Positions 1 to 10,140 are shown, counted from the first letter of the stretch. The stretch: DNA of 64,000 nucleotides from Gracilimonas sp040882225 (GCA_040882225.1 JBBEBR010000001.1:62001-126000); one strand, 5' to 3'. A program made the numbers and translations. The notes: generated by a model not told the origin, from the letters alone.

Positions 1-125
1 TAAAAGAACAAGCACCCACCAGAAAAGTGGATATCAAGTTTCGGCCTTAAACATTTCGGAATGTTTTCCATGCTCTTATTGTATCCACATTCACTTATCT
101 TAGAGTTTAAAAACTCAAATTTTTC

Positions 126-1754
126 ATGAAAGATTATTTACAGAAAATTATCCTTTCGGCGCTAAATCAGTTTGATTTGGAGAAAGCACCGGAAATTCAA
201 ATTGAGGCTCCGAAAAATGCGGAACATGGAGACGCCTCAACTAACATTGCCATGTTGTTGGCCAAGCCTTTGCGTGATAATCCGCGAAAGATTGCGGAAC
301 AGATTATTGACGCGTTGGAGTACAAAGAATCCAGAATTTCAGCGGTTGAAATAGCCGGGCCCGGATTTATAAACTTTCGTTTTGCGGAGGATTATCTTTT
401 TGAGGAATTATCCGCCATTCTCAACGAAAATGAAGATTTTGGCAGAACTTCAGCAAACAAAAACAAACGAATTCTTGTCGAGTTCGTGAGTGCAAATCCT
501 ACCGGGCCACTTACGGTAGGCCATGGCCGAAATGCCGTATTGGGTGATACTGTTGCCCGGCTGCTGGAATGGACGGGCGCTGAAGTTGACCGTGAATATT
601 ATTTTAATGACGCCGGCCGCCAAATGCGGGTTTTGGGTGAAAGCGTGCGGGCACGTTATCTGGAAATCCTTGGAAAAAAAGCTGACTTTCCAGAAGGTGG
701 ATATGAGGGCGAGTATATCCGGGATATCGCACAATCATTAGTTGATGAAAAAGGAGATTCTTTAACCGATGCAAAAGACGAAAAACCCTTCAAAGAAAAA
801 GCCGAAGAAGCCATTTTCGCTGATATTAGTGAAACTCTGACGCGGATGGGAATCAAAATGGATTCCTTTTTCAATGAGCACACGTTATACGAAAATGGCC
901 AAATTGACGAGACCGTTGAGAAGCTTCGTGATTTACAACTCGCTTACGACGAAGACGGAGCAACGTGGTTTAAAACCACCGAATTCGGGAAGGAAAAAGA
1001 TACCGTTCTTATAAAAAGTACCGGCGAGCCCACTTACCGCCTTCCCGATATTGCATATCATGCAAACAAACTCGATCGCGGTTATGATTTATGCGTGGAC
1101 GTTTTTGGCGCCGATCATATCGCTACATATCCTGATGTACTTTCAGGGATCCACGCCCTGGGTTATGATTCTAAAAAAGTGGACGTGGTGGTTTATCAGT
1201 TTGTAACCATTGTGAAAGATGGAAAGCCGTTCAAAATGAGTACCAGAAAGGCGAATTATGTAACGCTCGACGAACTAATGGATGAAGTTGGCTCCGATGT
1301 GACCCGCTTTTTCTTCCTGATGCGCTCCCCCAACACACATCTTGAATTTGATATCGCACAGGCAAAAGAAGCGGGAGAAAAGAATCCTGTTTTCTACCTG
1401 CAATATGCCCATGCACGAATTTCCAGCATTCTCCGAAAAGTGGAAGAAGAATATGATTTTTCGGGGGATGTAGACTTGCGAAAACTAAATCACCCCGCGG
1501 AAATTACCTTAATAAAAACGCTGCTTAAATTTCCGGAAGCTATTTCTGGAGCGGCCGATGCCCGCGAGCCCCACCGCGTAATTAATTACCTGAACGACCT
1601 GGCTTCCGATTTTACAGGCTTTTATCACGATTGCCGGATACTTGGGGAAGAACAGGATCTTGTTTTTGCCCGAACAACGCTTGCTAACGCCGTTTCCCAG
1701 GTACTTCGAAACGGCCTTACTATTTTGGGAATTACCGCGCCGGAACATATGTAA
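126..1754 (+). CDS. argS: Arginine--tRNA ligase
   Basis: Charges tRNA-Arg with arginine in the cytoplasm (class I aminoacyl-tRNA synthetase). The 542-residue protein has the N-terminal Arg-specific additional domain and the HIGH-type signature VGHGRN at residues 131-136, preceded by the family motif SANPTGPLT. The KMSKS loop reads KMSTRKANY from K370, followed by GSDVTRFFFL and a C-terminal DALR-type anticodon-binding domain. The length is slightly below the usual 550-580. The chosen ATG gives the expected N-terminus. The next gene starts immediately after the stop codon, so the two are probably cotranscribed. Confidence 0.97.
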   Translation: MKDYLQKIILSALNQFDLEKAPEIQIEAPKNAEHGDASTNIAMLLAKPLRDNPRKIAEQIIDALEYKESRISAVEIAGPGFINFRFAEDYLFEELSAILNENEDFGRTSANKNKRILVEFVSANPTGPLTVGHGRNAVLGDTVARLLEWTGAEVDREYYFNDAGRQMRVLGESVRARYLEILGKKADFPEGGYEGEYIRDIAQSLVDEKGDSLTDAKDEKPFKEKAEEAIFADISETLTRMGIKMDSFFNEHTLYENGQIDETVEKLRDLQLAYDEDGATWFKTTEFGKEKDTVLIKSTGEPTYRLPDIAYHANKLDRGYDLCVDVFGADHIATYPDVLSGIHALGYDSKKVDVVVYQFVTIVKDGKPFKMSTRKANYVTLDELMDEVGSDVTRFFFLMRSPNTHLEFDIAQAKEAGEKNPVFYLQYAHARISSILRKVEEEYDFSGDVDLRKLNHPAEITLIKTLLKFPEAISGAADAREPHRVINYLNDLASDFTGFYHDCRILGEEQDLVFARTTLANAVSQVLRNGLTILGITAPEHM

Positions 1755-2147
1755 ATGAAACTCACAGCTCTTTTTAAGCTCTTATTTCCTGCGCTGCTTT
1801 TAAGCAGTTGTTTTGAAAATGAGCAGGGGCTTTATGTTTGTGAAGCGGTTTTCGAGGTTGTGGAGAAAATGCCTCGCTTGGATGGGGGAGTAAGTCAAAT
1901 CCAGGAACAAGTTGTATACCCTGAAGAAGCAAAAAAGCGGAATATTGAAGGCCGGGTGATTGTAGATTTTGTTGTAAATAAAATAGGAAGAACAGTAAAT
2001 TTACAAGTCAGAGAAGATTTAGGATTTGGAACAAGTAAAGAGGCTATGCGAGTTGTTAGAGCTTCAACCTGGGAACCCGCTTATGAAAGTGGAGAACCTG
2101 TTTGCGTTAATTTTGCTTTGTCAATTAATTTCAGATTGGACCATTAA
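1755..2147 (+). CDS. Lipoprotein with stand-alone TonB C-terminal domain
   Basis: This 130-residue protein has a lipoprotein signal (hydrophobic stretch then lipobox LLSSC, Cys about residue 19). Almost all the rest matches a TonB C-terminal fold: YPEEAKKRNIEGRVIVDFVV, then a TSKEAMRVVRASTWEPA segment. Classical TonB has a membrane anchor and a proline-rich linker, and both are missing here. It therefore cannot be a normal energy transducer and is more likely a small lipid-anchored periplasmic binding module. The ATG directly abuts the argS TAA. The family call comes from motif recognition; the role is not known. Confidence 0.75.
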   Translation: MKLTALFKLLFPALLLSSCFENEQGLYVCEAVFEVVEKMPRLDGGVSQIQEQVVYPEEAKKRNIEGRVIVDFVVNKIGRTVNLQVREDLGFGTSKEAMRVVRASTWEPAYESGEPVCVNFALSINFRLDH

Positions 2148-2234
2148 CCATTCAAACTTTCACAATATTTAGCTGAAGTTTTAAAAAATTGATTTTATGT
2201 TAAGCCACTCACCTCTCACATCACAAAAATAGAT

Positions 2235-3398
2235 ATGATTAATCAAGTTGCCCGCTTCGGAATTTTCTGTTTCCTGCTTTTAAGCATGTTCAGTTGTAAT
2301 CAAAATGAAAAAACAGCAAACGAAGCTATTGAAGAAATTCGTGCCGAATACGCACCGGATAAACGAGTCGCTCTTTGGGATGTTAAAATGGAAGGCGGCG
2401 AATTAACCGGCGAAACCAATCTACCCTTAGCATTACAGGAGCTTGAAGAATCCCTTTCAGCAAAAGAAATCCGCTTCGAGAATTCTGTTGTTCTTCTTCC
2501 TGAAGCGGATCTGGATGGAAAAGAGTTCGCGATTGTAACTATTTCGGTGGCCAATATCCGAAGTCAGCCCCGGCACAGCGCTGAACTTTCTACACAGGCC
2601 ATAATGGGAACTCCGCTCAATGTGCTAAAAAAGCAAGGCAGCTGGTATTTGGTGCAAACCCCTGACCGTTATTTATCTTGGGTTGATTCCGGCGGAATTC
2701 AGCTGATGAACAAAGCTGAATTTGATGAGTGGAATGAAGCGGAAAAAATTATTTACACAGGACTTGTGGGCTACATCTATGAAACCGCTAATTCCAACGA
2801 AAAAATAAGTGATTTGGCTGCCGGTAATATCCTCAGAAAAATTAGCGAGAATAGTAATTCTGTAGAAGTAGCTTTACCTGATGGCAGAACCGGCTTTGTT
2901 AAAAAGCAAGATATTCATTCATTGAAGGATTGGGTGACCAACATCAATCCTGTGCCGGAAAAGCTGATTGAAACCGCTAAATCGATGATGGGTGTTCCTT
3001 ATCTTTGGGGCGGAACAAGCGTTAAAGGAATGGATTGCAGCGGCTTCACAAAAACGGTTTATTTTTTGAATGGCCGGGTAATCCCGAGAGATGCTTCTCA
3101 GCAAATTCATGAAGGCGAATTTGTCGACTCCGAAAAGAACTGGGACAATTTAGAAGTTGGCGACCTGCTTTTCTTTGGCCGCCCAGCTACCGAAGACCAG
3201 CCGGAAAGAGTGATTCATGTTGGAATGTGGATTGGCAATGATCAATTTATTCATGCAAGCGGACGCATCAGGGTCAGCAGTTTTGATGAAGAAAGCCCAT
3301 TGTTTGACCAATATAATCTGAACCGCTATCTCCGGACAAAAAGAATCCTGAAAGAGCCCAGCGAAAATGTGCTGCCTGTCGGGCAAGTAGTGATGTAA
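2235..3398 (+). CDS. NlpC/P60 (C40) cell-wall peptidase lipoprotein with SH3 domains
   Basis: Predicted lipid-anchored peptidoglycan endopeptidase. A signal ends at a lipobox around SMFSC (about residue 21). Two SH3b-like regions follow (IVTISVANIRSQPRHSAE and the GYIYETANSNEKISDL region). From about residue 245 there is a C-terminal NlpC/P60 domain with MMGVPYLWGG, the catalytic Cys268 in MDCSGF, and the His in VIHVGMWIG followed by FIHASG. This domain order is typical of Bacteroidota NlpC/P60 hydrolases that cleave D-gamma-Glu-diaminopimelate bonds. It lies 87 bp after the TonB-like gene and converges on the S8 protease gene. Confidence 0.9.
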   Translation: MINQVARFGIFCFLLLSMFSCNQNEKTANEAIEEIRAEYAPDKRVALWDVKMEGGELTGETNLPLALQELEESLSAKEIRFENSVVLLPEADLDGKEFAIVTISVANIRSQPRHSAELSTQAIMGTPLNVLKKQGSWYLVQTPDRYLSWVDSGGIQLMNKAEFDEWNEAEKIIYTGLVGYIYETANSNEKISDLAAGNILRKISENSNSVEVALPDGRTGFVKKQDIHSLKDWVTNINPVPEKLIETAKSMMGVPYLWGGTSVKGMDCSGFTKTVYFLNGRVIPRDASQQIHEGEFVDSEKNWDNLEVGDLLFFGRPATEDQPERVIHVGMWIGNDQFIHASGRIRVSSFDEESPLFDQYNLNRYLRTKRILKEPSENVLPVGQVVM

Positions 3399-3418
3399 AC
3401 TACTGGGCATTTAGCCGG

Positions 3419-6400
3419 TTATTTTATCAGCATCATTTTTTGGTTTTGAATGAATGCGCCAGCCTCTATCCGGTAGATGTAAACACCACTGGACAGGTTG
3501 GAGGCGTCAAAATAAACGGTGTGTTTTCCCGCTTCCTTTGTTTCATTTACTAATTGCGCCACTTTTCTTCCCAGTAAATCGAACACATTCAACTTAACCT
3601 CATGACTTTCAGGCAAATCGAAGCTTATGGCCGTGCTGGGATTAAAAGGATTCGGGTAATTTTGTTGAAGTGAATACCACTTTGGCAACTCTTTCTCATC
3701 TTGATAAACTTCCGTACTTACTGATATGATGAATCTTGATTCCTGATCGTTTGCACTAACAATTTTACCCAAACCTTCTTCGATTTTCTTTTTTTGCTGA
3801 TGTTCGAAAAAATGCTCGGAATTGCTCTTCATGTTTACAATATCTCCGGTAAGCTTGTCCCTTAAAGTGACTTTCCATTCCTCCGGAAAGTTTATCCATT
3901 CCGGCCATTGGATTTTATAACTCCCACCTTTGTCGATATCTGCCAGCATTTCAAATTCTGCTATTTCATTTACCAGAGGTTGGCCTTCAAAGGCTAATTT
4001 TGTTCCGTTCTCACTTAAAAAAGAAAGCGTGGTGTTTTCACCGTTTAGCGAGGAAATTCGTGTAACATCCGAATTATCTTTTCCCTTCGATGCGCCGGAA
4101 TTTATAACCAAGTAAATTTCTCCGTCCAGTAAATTTCCTACCTCATCCAACAGATGAAACTGAATCCAAAAAGAAGCAACCGTCTTCCTACGTTTACCAA
4201 TTATCTCTGGGTTCGCGTCTTCCGTTTTCTGATTTTGGGTGAAATTGATTTCAGGTTCTCCACCATTTGACTGAACGAAAAAACCCTGCATTGGAGCTAT
4301 GTATTTTCCAGCCGCGCCGATTCTATCCTCCTCATTGTAATATTGAAATCCCGATGTTCCACCGCTATCCATTAAGGCCGGATTCCAGATCGCATAACTT
4401 TTTAAAATACTGTCATTATCCGCTACTAGTTGGTGCCAATCGAGCGTAGCCGCAAAAGGATTTCCAACAAGATTATAGCTCACTGTATCCGACGCGCCAC
4501 GATGTAAAGGCACCGTCAGCTGTTCCGCTTCACTTCCGCTAATTTCCCAGCTGGCCGGCAAAGAAGGTGAATCATCTAGAAAATTCTCATACATGTACAT
4601 CAAAAAACCCGTTCCCGGGGTGAAGGCCGAATCCTCCCCAGAAAACCCGGTGTAGGATTGATTTTCCGCATCAAAAAACCACAGATTGCTGTTTGGTTCC
4701 GAAACCTGATAACTCGCCCATTCGCCACCCTGCGTATGAAATTTTTCGTTCAAAGAACTGAAGCTTACATCATTAAATGGCACTGAAAGCAATCGCCAGC
4801 CACTGCCGGGATAGTAGGTTCGCTTGTAGGTAATCTCCCCTAAAACTTCTCCCTGGGTTTTGGTGAAATTTGCCGTATTGGAAGCATCGGCGACGAGCAC
4901 TAAATTCCCATTTCCTGAATTAATAACTCCATTTAGCGCTGACAACTTTCCAATTATTTCCACTCTCGAAGCCAAATGGATGGTATCGGGATTTGCTGTA
5001 TCTATGATCATGTTTTTCAAAATTCTTCCACCCTCCGCGAATTTCAAAGAATCGGAAAAGTTTCCCCAACCCGCGATTGTTAAAGACGAGTTGCTATCCC
5101 CGGAAAACCCGCTTGCATTTCCCAGGTGATAATAATTCTGTGTAAGCGTGACTTCATTGCCGTTCAAATTTAATTGGCCATTCTCACCTTCAAAGTCTAG
5201 GCTGTAAAACTGCTGATTTTCAGTTAACGTAATTTCATGCGAAATCTGAATTCTGTTGAAATTTTCTGTGGGGATTTCAGCATCCTTCCAAACGGACACT
5301 TCGTTCCAGTTTCCATCTGCTACGGTAGTTCGCAAAATTTCAGGCTCTTCCGGTGAGATCAAAATCGTTACCCGCTGACTCCCGGATTGCAAACTTCCTT
5401 TGTGCGAAATTTCAATTTCATAGGTAGAGTTTGCCGGGCTTTCAATCCAAACCTGCTCTATGTTATCCACAGAATTATTGCCTGTACCAGCTTCGAATCC
5501 GGGATTTTCCAGTTGTAATTTCCAGGGCACAAAAATTCCGGAGGCTTCATCCATAACTTCCAGATCTAGGTCGTTTACCAGAATAGGATTTGGATCATTT
5601 GCGCTATCGGGAACCACTCCGGCGGGATCTGTCCACGCAATCGTGATTTTGAGTGGGGAATTTGACTGGTTTTCGTACTCAAAGCTTAGTGTCTGATTAT
5701 CCGCGAGAACCGTATCCAAAAAAGTAACTAAAGCTGACTTCGCTTTAAAGCCGGTCAGAAATCTTGCTGCTCGTTCAGTGTTCAGCATTCCCCAGCCAAA
5801 CTTAAAATCGGGGCCGGTATTTCCGATGTCATCGGCTGTGTGACTGAGCAAAGCTTTCATTCCCGCAGAAGAAAGAACCCCAGAAAATAAATTCTGGTAG
5901 TGTTCGGCAATCAGCGCCGCCGATCCCGCCACAACACTTGCCGCTGCTGATGTTCCAGACGATGTTCCATAGCTCGCATTTGATGCGGAATCGCTTGTAT
6001 ATAGCCCGTCTCCCGGAGCTACGAGGTCGGGCTTAATTCTGCCATCATCGGTTGGGCCAAATCCGCTGCCATTTAATGACTCTATGGATAGAAGGTCGGT
6101 ATAATCTCCCGAAGTACTTTTTACCGCACCAACGACCAAAACGTTTTTTGAGAGAGATGCGGAATTGACGGATTTGAAGCCTAAATCACCGCCATTTAAT
6201 GGGCGTTCGTTGCTGTTTAATGAGTACACTAGCGAATCATCCACAACCTCAATTTCCCAATGCTCAACCGGCTGATTTCCCGGCCCAACTCCCCGCTGAT
6301 TTCCGGCTGCTTTTACCATCAAATAATCAGGCGCATTGTAGGCTATGTGATCCCAGTCTTTAGCTTGTTCATCATAATAACCGAACTGGTAGGCACTCGT

Positions 6401-7075
6401 TGAATCATACTCTGCAAGAGAATACCAAACCCATGTAGTATCGTCTAAAAAATCATATACCCAGCCGGCGGTATTTATGTAAGGATGAGCGGAAATACTC
6501 AAACTTTCGGATGCCGCAAGGGCCATTTCGGCTGCGTCATTATTCCAATTATAGGATTTCATTGCGGCGGCAAAAGCCATTCCTTTCGCGGCGGCATCTT
6601 TTCCCGTTGCCAGTATGGTTCCGGCCATTTTTGTAGCATGATCATTATTCGTTCCGGTCTCCACATCATCGAAAGTTACTCTTTCCGAAAATTCCTGATG
6701 AGTAAGAAGGGGCGTATCCTCATCCCAATAACCGACTACTTGTCCGCAGCCGGAAAGGCTTAATCCGGCAATTCCACCCATCCAGATTTTTTGGTTTGAA
6801 ACCGCTTCAGCCGCATTCAAATTCGACTGTTGATACATAACCGGGAGAAGTGTTCTTAAATCGGGATTACCGAGCCTGCTTATCCCAAGAATAAACTTTC
6901 CTTTTCTTAACCGGAGGCTGTCGGTCTTAGGATGAGTTTTTTCCCATTCCGCCGTTTTCTGTTCCGCAAAGCGCAAGAGCTCACCTTTATTAAACTCCTG
7001 GGCATAAACCTGCGGGATAATCCCAAAGATAAAGACAGCTAAAACTAAAACCCCTGATTTTGTACGAAAGCCCAT
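3419..7075 (-). CDS. S8 (subtilisin-like) serine protease with T9SS type A sorting domain
   Basis: Large secreted serine protease of 1,218 residues. A signal peptide ends near QVYAQ. The S8 domain shows the catalytic His in NNDHATKMAGTI and the Ser in GTSSGTSAAASVVAGSAA, and the Asp is probably in the GYWDEDTPL segment. The usual GTSMAAP motif reads GTSAAAS here. The middle of the protein is beta-rich (proprotein-convertase-like and jelly-roll regions). The C-terminus begins at NYPNPFNPSTAISFDLPE and ends SSGVYIYRIEAG then a short basic tail, the type A T9SS signal. It should cross the outer membrane by T9SS. A PorV/PorQ-family gene lies at 10,141. Confidence 0.92.
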   Translation of the reverse strand: MGFRTKSGVLVLAVFIFGIIPQVYAQEFNKGELLRFAEQKTAEWEKTHPKTDSLRLRKGKFILGISRLGNPDLRTLLPVMYQQSNLNAAEAVSNQKIWMGGIAGLSLSGCGQVVGYWDEDTPLLTHQEFSERVTFDDVETGTNNDHATKMAGTILATGKDAAAKGMAFAAAMKSYNWNNDAAEMALAASESLSISAHPYINTAGWVYDFLDDTTWVWYSLAEYDSTSAYQFGYYDEQAKDWDHIAYNAPDYLMVKAAGNQRGVGPGNQPVEHWEIEVVDDSLVYSLNSNERPLNGGDLGFKSVNSASLSKNVLVVGAVKSTSGDYTDLLSIESLNGSGFGPTDDGRIKPDLVAPGDGLYTSDSASNASYGTSSGTSAAASVVAGSAALIAEHYQNLFSGVLSSAGMKALLSHTADDIGNTGPDFKFGWGMLNTERAARFLTGFKAKSALVTFLDTVLADNQTLSFEYENQSNSPLKITIAWTDPAGVVPDSANDPNPILVNDLDLEVMDEASGIFVPWKLQLENPGFEAGTGNNSVDNIEQVWIESPANSTYEIEISHKGSLQSGSQRVTILISPEEPEILRTTVADGNWNEVSVWKDAEIPTENFNRIQISHEITLTENQQFYSLDFEGENGQLNLNGNEVTLTQNYYHLGNASGFSGDSNSSLTIAGWGNFSDSLKFAEGGRILKNMIIDTANPDTIHLASRVEIIGKLSALNGVINSGNGNLVLVADASNTANFTKTQGEVLGEITYKRTYYPGSGWRLLSVPFNDVSFSSLNEKFHTQGGEWASYQVSEPNSNLWFFDAENQSYTGFSGEDSAFTPGTGFLMYMYENFLDDSPSLPASWEISGSEAEQLTVPLHRGASDTVSYNLVGNPFAATLDWHQLVADNDSILKSYAIWNPALMDSGGTSGFQYYNEEDRIGAAGKYIAPMQGFFVQSNGGEPEINFTQNQKTEDANPEIIGKRRKTVASFWIQFHLLDEVGNLLDGEIYLVINSGASKGKDNSDVTRISSLNGENTTLSFLSENGTKLAFEGQPLVNEIAEFEMLADIDKGGSYKIQWPEWINFPEEWKVTLRDKLTGDIVNMKSNSEHFFEHQQKKKIEEGLGKIVSANDQESRFIISVSTEVYQDEKELPKWYSLQQNYPNPFNPSTAISFDLPESHEVKLNVFDLLGRKVAQLVNETKEAGKHTVYFDASNLSSGVYIYRIEAGAFIQNQKMMLIK

Positions 7076-7127
7076 TTTCTATTCTTTTGCTAAAAAAGAA
7101 TATATAGAAATTGAGGCAAGAAAAAGC

Positions 7128-7934
7128 TTAGACTGGTTTTAGCTTCGAAAAACACACAATTCCCTTCACCAGCTGATCTTCCACCGTGAAACCGGCTTGA
7201 TCAAATAGTTTATTGCTTTCATCCACACTCCAAAACTTGATGCCACCCAACGAAACCGACTCTTGCAAAAGGCGGCCATACCACGCATCGGATTTAATGA
7301 GATGCATCATAAAAAGGACCCCGTCTTTTTTAATCACTCTTTTCGCTTCGTAAAGTACTTTTAGTTCTTCGGTGAGTTCGTTCAAAGTTCCGCCCATCAC
7401 AATTCCATCAAAGGTTTTCCTGAAGAAAGGAAGTTCTCGGCCATCCGCTCGTACAAAAACCATATCGGTTTCATCAGCTTCGGCTTTGAGGCGGGCTTCT
7501 TCGAGCATTTGTGAGGAGAAATCAAGCGCTACGATGGTCGCTTTTTTTTGCGCCGCCTTAAGTGCTCGGCCATATAATGCGGTTGAGCAGCCGAGATCAA
7601 GATAAAAGCCATTCTCTTTGGGAGCAGTCCATTCAATCAGCAATTCATATTCTTGCTCGATGGGGAATTCTTCGCCAGATAAAAGTGAAAGAGATCTTTT
7701 TCGCCAGATATCTTCGTAGATGGCGGCCGTTATTTTCCAATGATTAGTACTTTGGGCGATGGAGGTAAATTCAGGCTCTTTCCCTAAAAGATCGATGATA
7801 TTATTCTTTACCTGATATTCGTCCCCCTCTTGCGAACAAACCGAGCCGTTAAAAGGAACCGAAAGATGCGCAACTTCATCAGGAATCGAAATCCCTGCTC
7901 TTTCATTAATCGGAGAACGTAATTCTAACTTCAT
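7128..7934 (-). CDS. Class I SAM-dependent methyltransferase
   Basis: The 268-residue protein has a methyltransferase type 11 core. Motif I is GFYLDLGCSTALYGRALKA, an acidic residue follows in ATIVALDFSSQML, and motif II/III lies at DGIVMGGTLNEL. The first 60 residues contain a short region ending in NNIIDLLGKEPEF that resembles the Trm112-like leader of UbiE-type enzymes, without a full set of zinc cysteines. The substrate cannot be told from the sequence. It lies 52 bp upstream of the S8 protease gene and 86 bp downstream of the SAM hydrolase gene, all on the same strand. Confidence 0.85.
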   Translation of the reverse strand: MKLELRSPINERAGISIPDEVAHLSVPFNGSVCSQEGDEYQVKNNIIDLLGKEPEFTSIAQSTNHWKITAAIYEDIWRKRSLSLLSGEEFPIEQEYELLIEWTAPKENGFYLDLGCSTALYGRALKAAQKKATIVALDFSSQMLEEARLKAEADETDMVFVRADGRELPFFRKTFDGIVMGGTLNELTEELKVLYEAKRVIKKDGVLFMMHLIKSDAWYGRLLQESVSLGGIKFWSVDESNKLFDQAGFTVEDQLVKGIVCFSKLKPV

Positions 7935-8020
7935 AATACATCCTAAAATTTATTTGTTGCACGTACGCTGTATCTGTTTTGGTGTTACAGTTATCACAAA
8001 CTACTTTTCCAGCAACACTT

Positions 8021-8809
8021 CTACTTTTGCAATACAATCGAAATCTGCGCGCCTTTGTCAACACTAAGCATGCGTCCCGCATTTCCTTTGTTGATGCCAA
8101 TTTCCAGCATTCCAGAACTTCCAATAAATGCCGCCGGATCGCCGTCTTCCACATCTCCAAAAGTAGTCACAATCTTTTTAAGCATCGTATTGCCAACGTA
8201 AATCTTCACTTTTTTCTTTTTGATGTGGTCTTTGATCAACGCTTCCGAAATGTTGGTTATCAAATTACCGAAACGATCTATATGAACCACCCAGCCCTGC
8301 AAACCATCTTTGTCGGCAATAGGTACCGCCCAGTGATAGGTAACAAGGCCTTCTATGGGTTCCCCAACATCATCAAGGGAAACTCCTTTACTGAGATGTG
8401 CGGCAACGGGAGCGAAAATATCACGCCCGTGGAATGTTTTAGCAATCGTATCTCTCCAAAAAACAGGGTTGTTTAGCCGATACGCTTTGTGTTCAAATTC
8501 ATCGTAAAAAAGAGAAAAAATGCCATTATCGGGCCCCACAAAATATTGGTCTTTTATTTTGATGGCTACGGGATGCCGCGAAGTTCCAACGCCGGGATCC
8601 ACCACAACCAGGTGAACGGTTCCCGGAGGAAAAAGAAAAGCAGAGTTTCGGATTACGTAAGCGCCGGCCATAATATCCTGTGGGGGAATATCATGCGAAA
8701 TATCGATCAGGCGCACTTCGGGAGAAATTCCCAATATGACCGCTTTGAGGGCGCTTACATATTGGTCTTGTAATCCAAAATCAGTTGTGAGAGTTATTAT
8801 TTGGCTCAT
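8021..8809 (-). CDS. SAM hydrolase (S-adenosyl-L-methionine hydroxide adenosyltransferase, DUF62)
   Basis: The family hydrolyses S-adenosylmethionine to adenosine and methionine. The 262-residue protein shows the typical start IITLTTDFGLQDQYVSALKA, the segment RLIDISHDIPPQDI, VDPGVGTSRHP, and the FVGPDNGIFS motif. The C-terminal domain has HIDRFGNLITNI. I place the start at the ATG at 8809, which overlaps the dnaN stop as TGATG. A TTG one codon upstream is the alternative. Coupling to dnaN suggests cotranslation. Metabolic linkage to the downstream methyltransferase gene is possible but not shown. Confidence 0.92.
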   Translation of the reverse strand: MSQIITLTTDFGLQDQYVSALKAVILGISPEVRLIDISHDIPPQDIMAGAYVIRNSAFLFPPGTVHLVVVDPGVGTSRHPVAIKIKDQYFVGPDNGIFSLFYDEFEHKAYRLNNPVFWRDTIAKTFHGRDIFAPVAAHLSKGVSLDDVGEPIEGLVTYHWAVPIADKDGLQGWVVHIDRFGNLITNISEALIKDHIKKKKVKIYVGNTMLKKIVTTFGDVEDGDPAAFIGSSGMLEIGINKGNAGRMLSVDKGAQISIVLQK

Positions 8810-9924
8810 CAAGCATAACTGTTGAGCATAACAGGCATCACCAGCATTAAGATATCTTCGTTGTCATCTTTGTTGGAAGGTTTCACAATTCCGGCGCGGT
8901 TTGGGGACGAAAACTCAAAAGTAACTTCCTCGTCGTCAATATTGCTCAACACATCTCCCAAGTATTTGGCGTTAAACCCGATTTCCATTTCTTCGTTAGT
9001 ATATTCGCAGCTTATAGTTTCCTTTGCCTCGCTGCTCATATCAAGATCTTCGGCGCGAATAGTAAGTTTATCGCTGCCCAGCTGAAGGCGAATTTGGCGG
9101 GTTGTTGTGCTGGAGAAAATAGAAACCCGGCGGACAGTAGAAAGCATCTGATCTTTGCTGATAGTCAAAAACTTGTCGTTGTCTTTGGGGATTACTGAGT
9201 CGTAATTGGGATATTGCTCGTTAATCAGGCGGGTAATCACGATTGTTTTTCCGCTTTTAAAGCGGGCATGATCGGTAGTAACGGTAAGGTCGCAGTTTTC
9301 GCCGGTAATCGTTTTTTGGATGAGGCCTAAAGCTTTATCAGGAACAATAAAGTTAACGGCTTCACTTGCGGTGATTTCCCTATTTGAATACTTCACCAAA
9401 CGATGGCCATCAGTGGCTACAAATCTACTTTCGTCGGTTCCAATCTGGAAATATACTCCCATCATCGCCGGGCGGAGGTCGTCACTTGAAACAGCAAATA
9501 ATGTTTTATGAATGGCTTTATGCATCAACTCTCCCGTGGTGCTGATGGTTGTTCCTTCGTCAAGATTAGGAACTTCAGGAAACTCATCGGCATCATCCCC
9601 AACCAACTTATAATTACCCTTATCTGTGCGAAAGTTGATGTTTTTGCGTTCGTCTACATCAAAGAAAACCGGAATATTCGGAAGCTGCTTAAGTGTTTCG
9701 AGCATACGCCGGGCGGGAATTGCAACGGCTCCTTCTTCTTCAATATCGGCATCAATATATTCTATGATTGAAATCTCCAGGTCGGTGGCGGTTAATTTCA
9801 ATTTCCCATCTTCACTTTCAAATAAAATTGTTTCAAGAATAGGCAGGGTTGCTTTGGAGGGGACGGCACCGATCACCGCAGAAAGACCCTTATTTAATTC
9901 GTTGCTTGATACAGAAAATTTCAT
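8809..9924 (-). CDS. dnaN: DNA polymerase III subunit beta (sliding clamp)
   Basis: Forms the ring-shaped processivity clamp that tethers DNA polymerase III and other replication and repair proteins to DNA. The 371-residue length is normal. Three clamp domains are readable: MKFSVSSNELNKGLSAVIGAV at the start, LFAVSSDDLRPAMMGVYF in domain II, and the C-terminal FEFSSPNRAGIVKP region ending in VMPVMLNSYA. dnaA is not beside it, unlike in many bacteria. The gene heads an operon with the SAM hydrolase and diverges from the PorV-like gene across a 216 bp gap. Confidence 0.97.
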   Translation of the reverse strand: MKFSVSSNELNKGLSAVIGAVPSKATLPILETILFESEDGKLKLTATDLEISIIEYIDADIEEEGAVAIPARRMLETLKQLPNIPVFFDVDERKNINFRTDKGNYKLVGDDADEFPEVPNLDEGTTISTTGELMHKAIHKTLFAVSSDDLRPAMMGVYFQIGTDESRFVATDGHRLVKYSNREITASEAVNFIVPDKALGLIQKTITGENCDLTVTTDHARFKSGKTIVITRLINEQYPNYDSVIPKDNDKFLTISKDQMLSTVRRVSIFSSTTTRQIRLQLGSDKLTIRAEDLDMSSEAKETISCEYTNEEMEIGFNAKYLGDVLSNIDDEEVTFEFSSPNRAGIVKPSNKDDNEDILMLVMPVMLNSYA

Positions 9925-10140
9925 GGATTCGTTGTTTAAATGAGTTTAAGGACAATTTTTTTCTCCAAAGTTGCCCTTTCGGTGTTGTGTGCTTATACTA
10001 AGAAATACTGGCTCTCTCTGCAACCACGAACGCTTCAAAAAAAATCTTAAAAAACGCTAATAAATCCCTTCCTATATCGTTACAGCGCTACGTTAATTTT
10101 TACTACAGTTTTATTAAATATCTTATTACAGCTCTCTCAT

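Noticed and set aside
5463..5471. Perfect DnaA box inside the S8 protease gene
   Set aside because: It is isolated within coding sequence with no neighbouring boxes, so chance is the simplest explanation.
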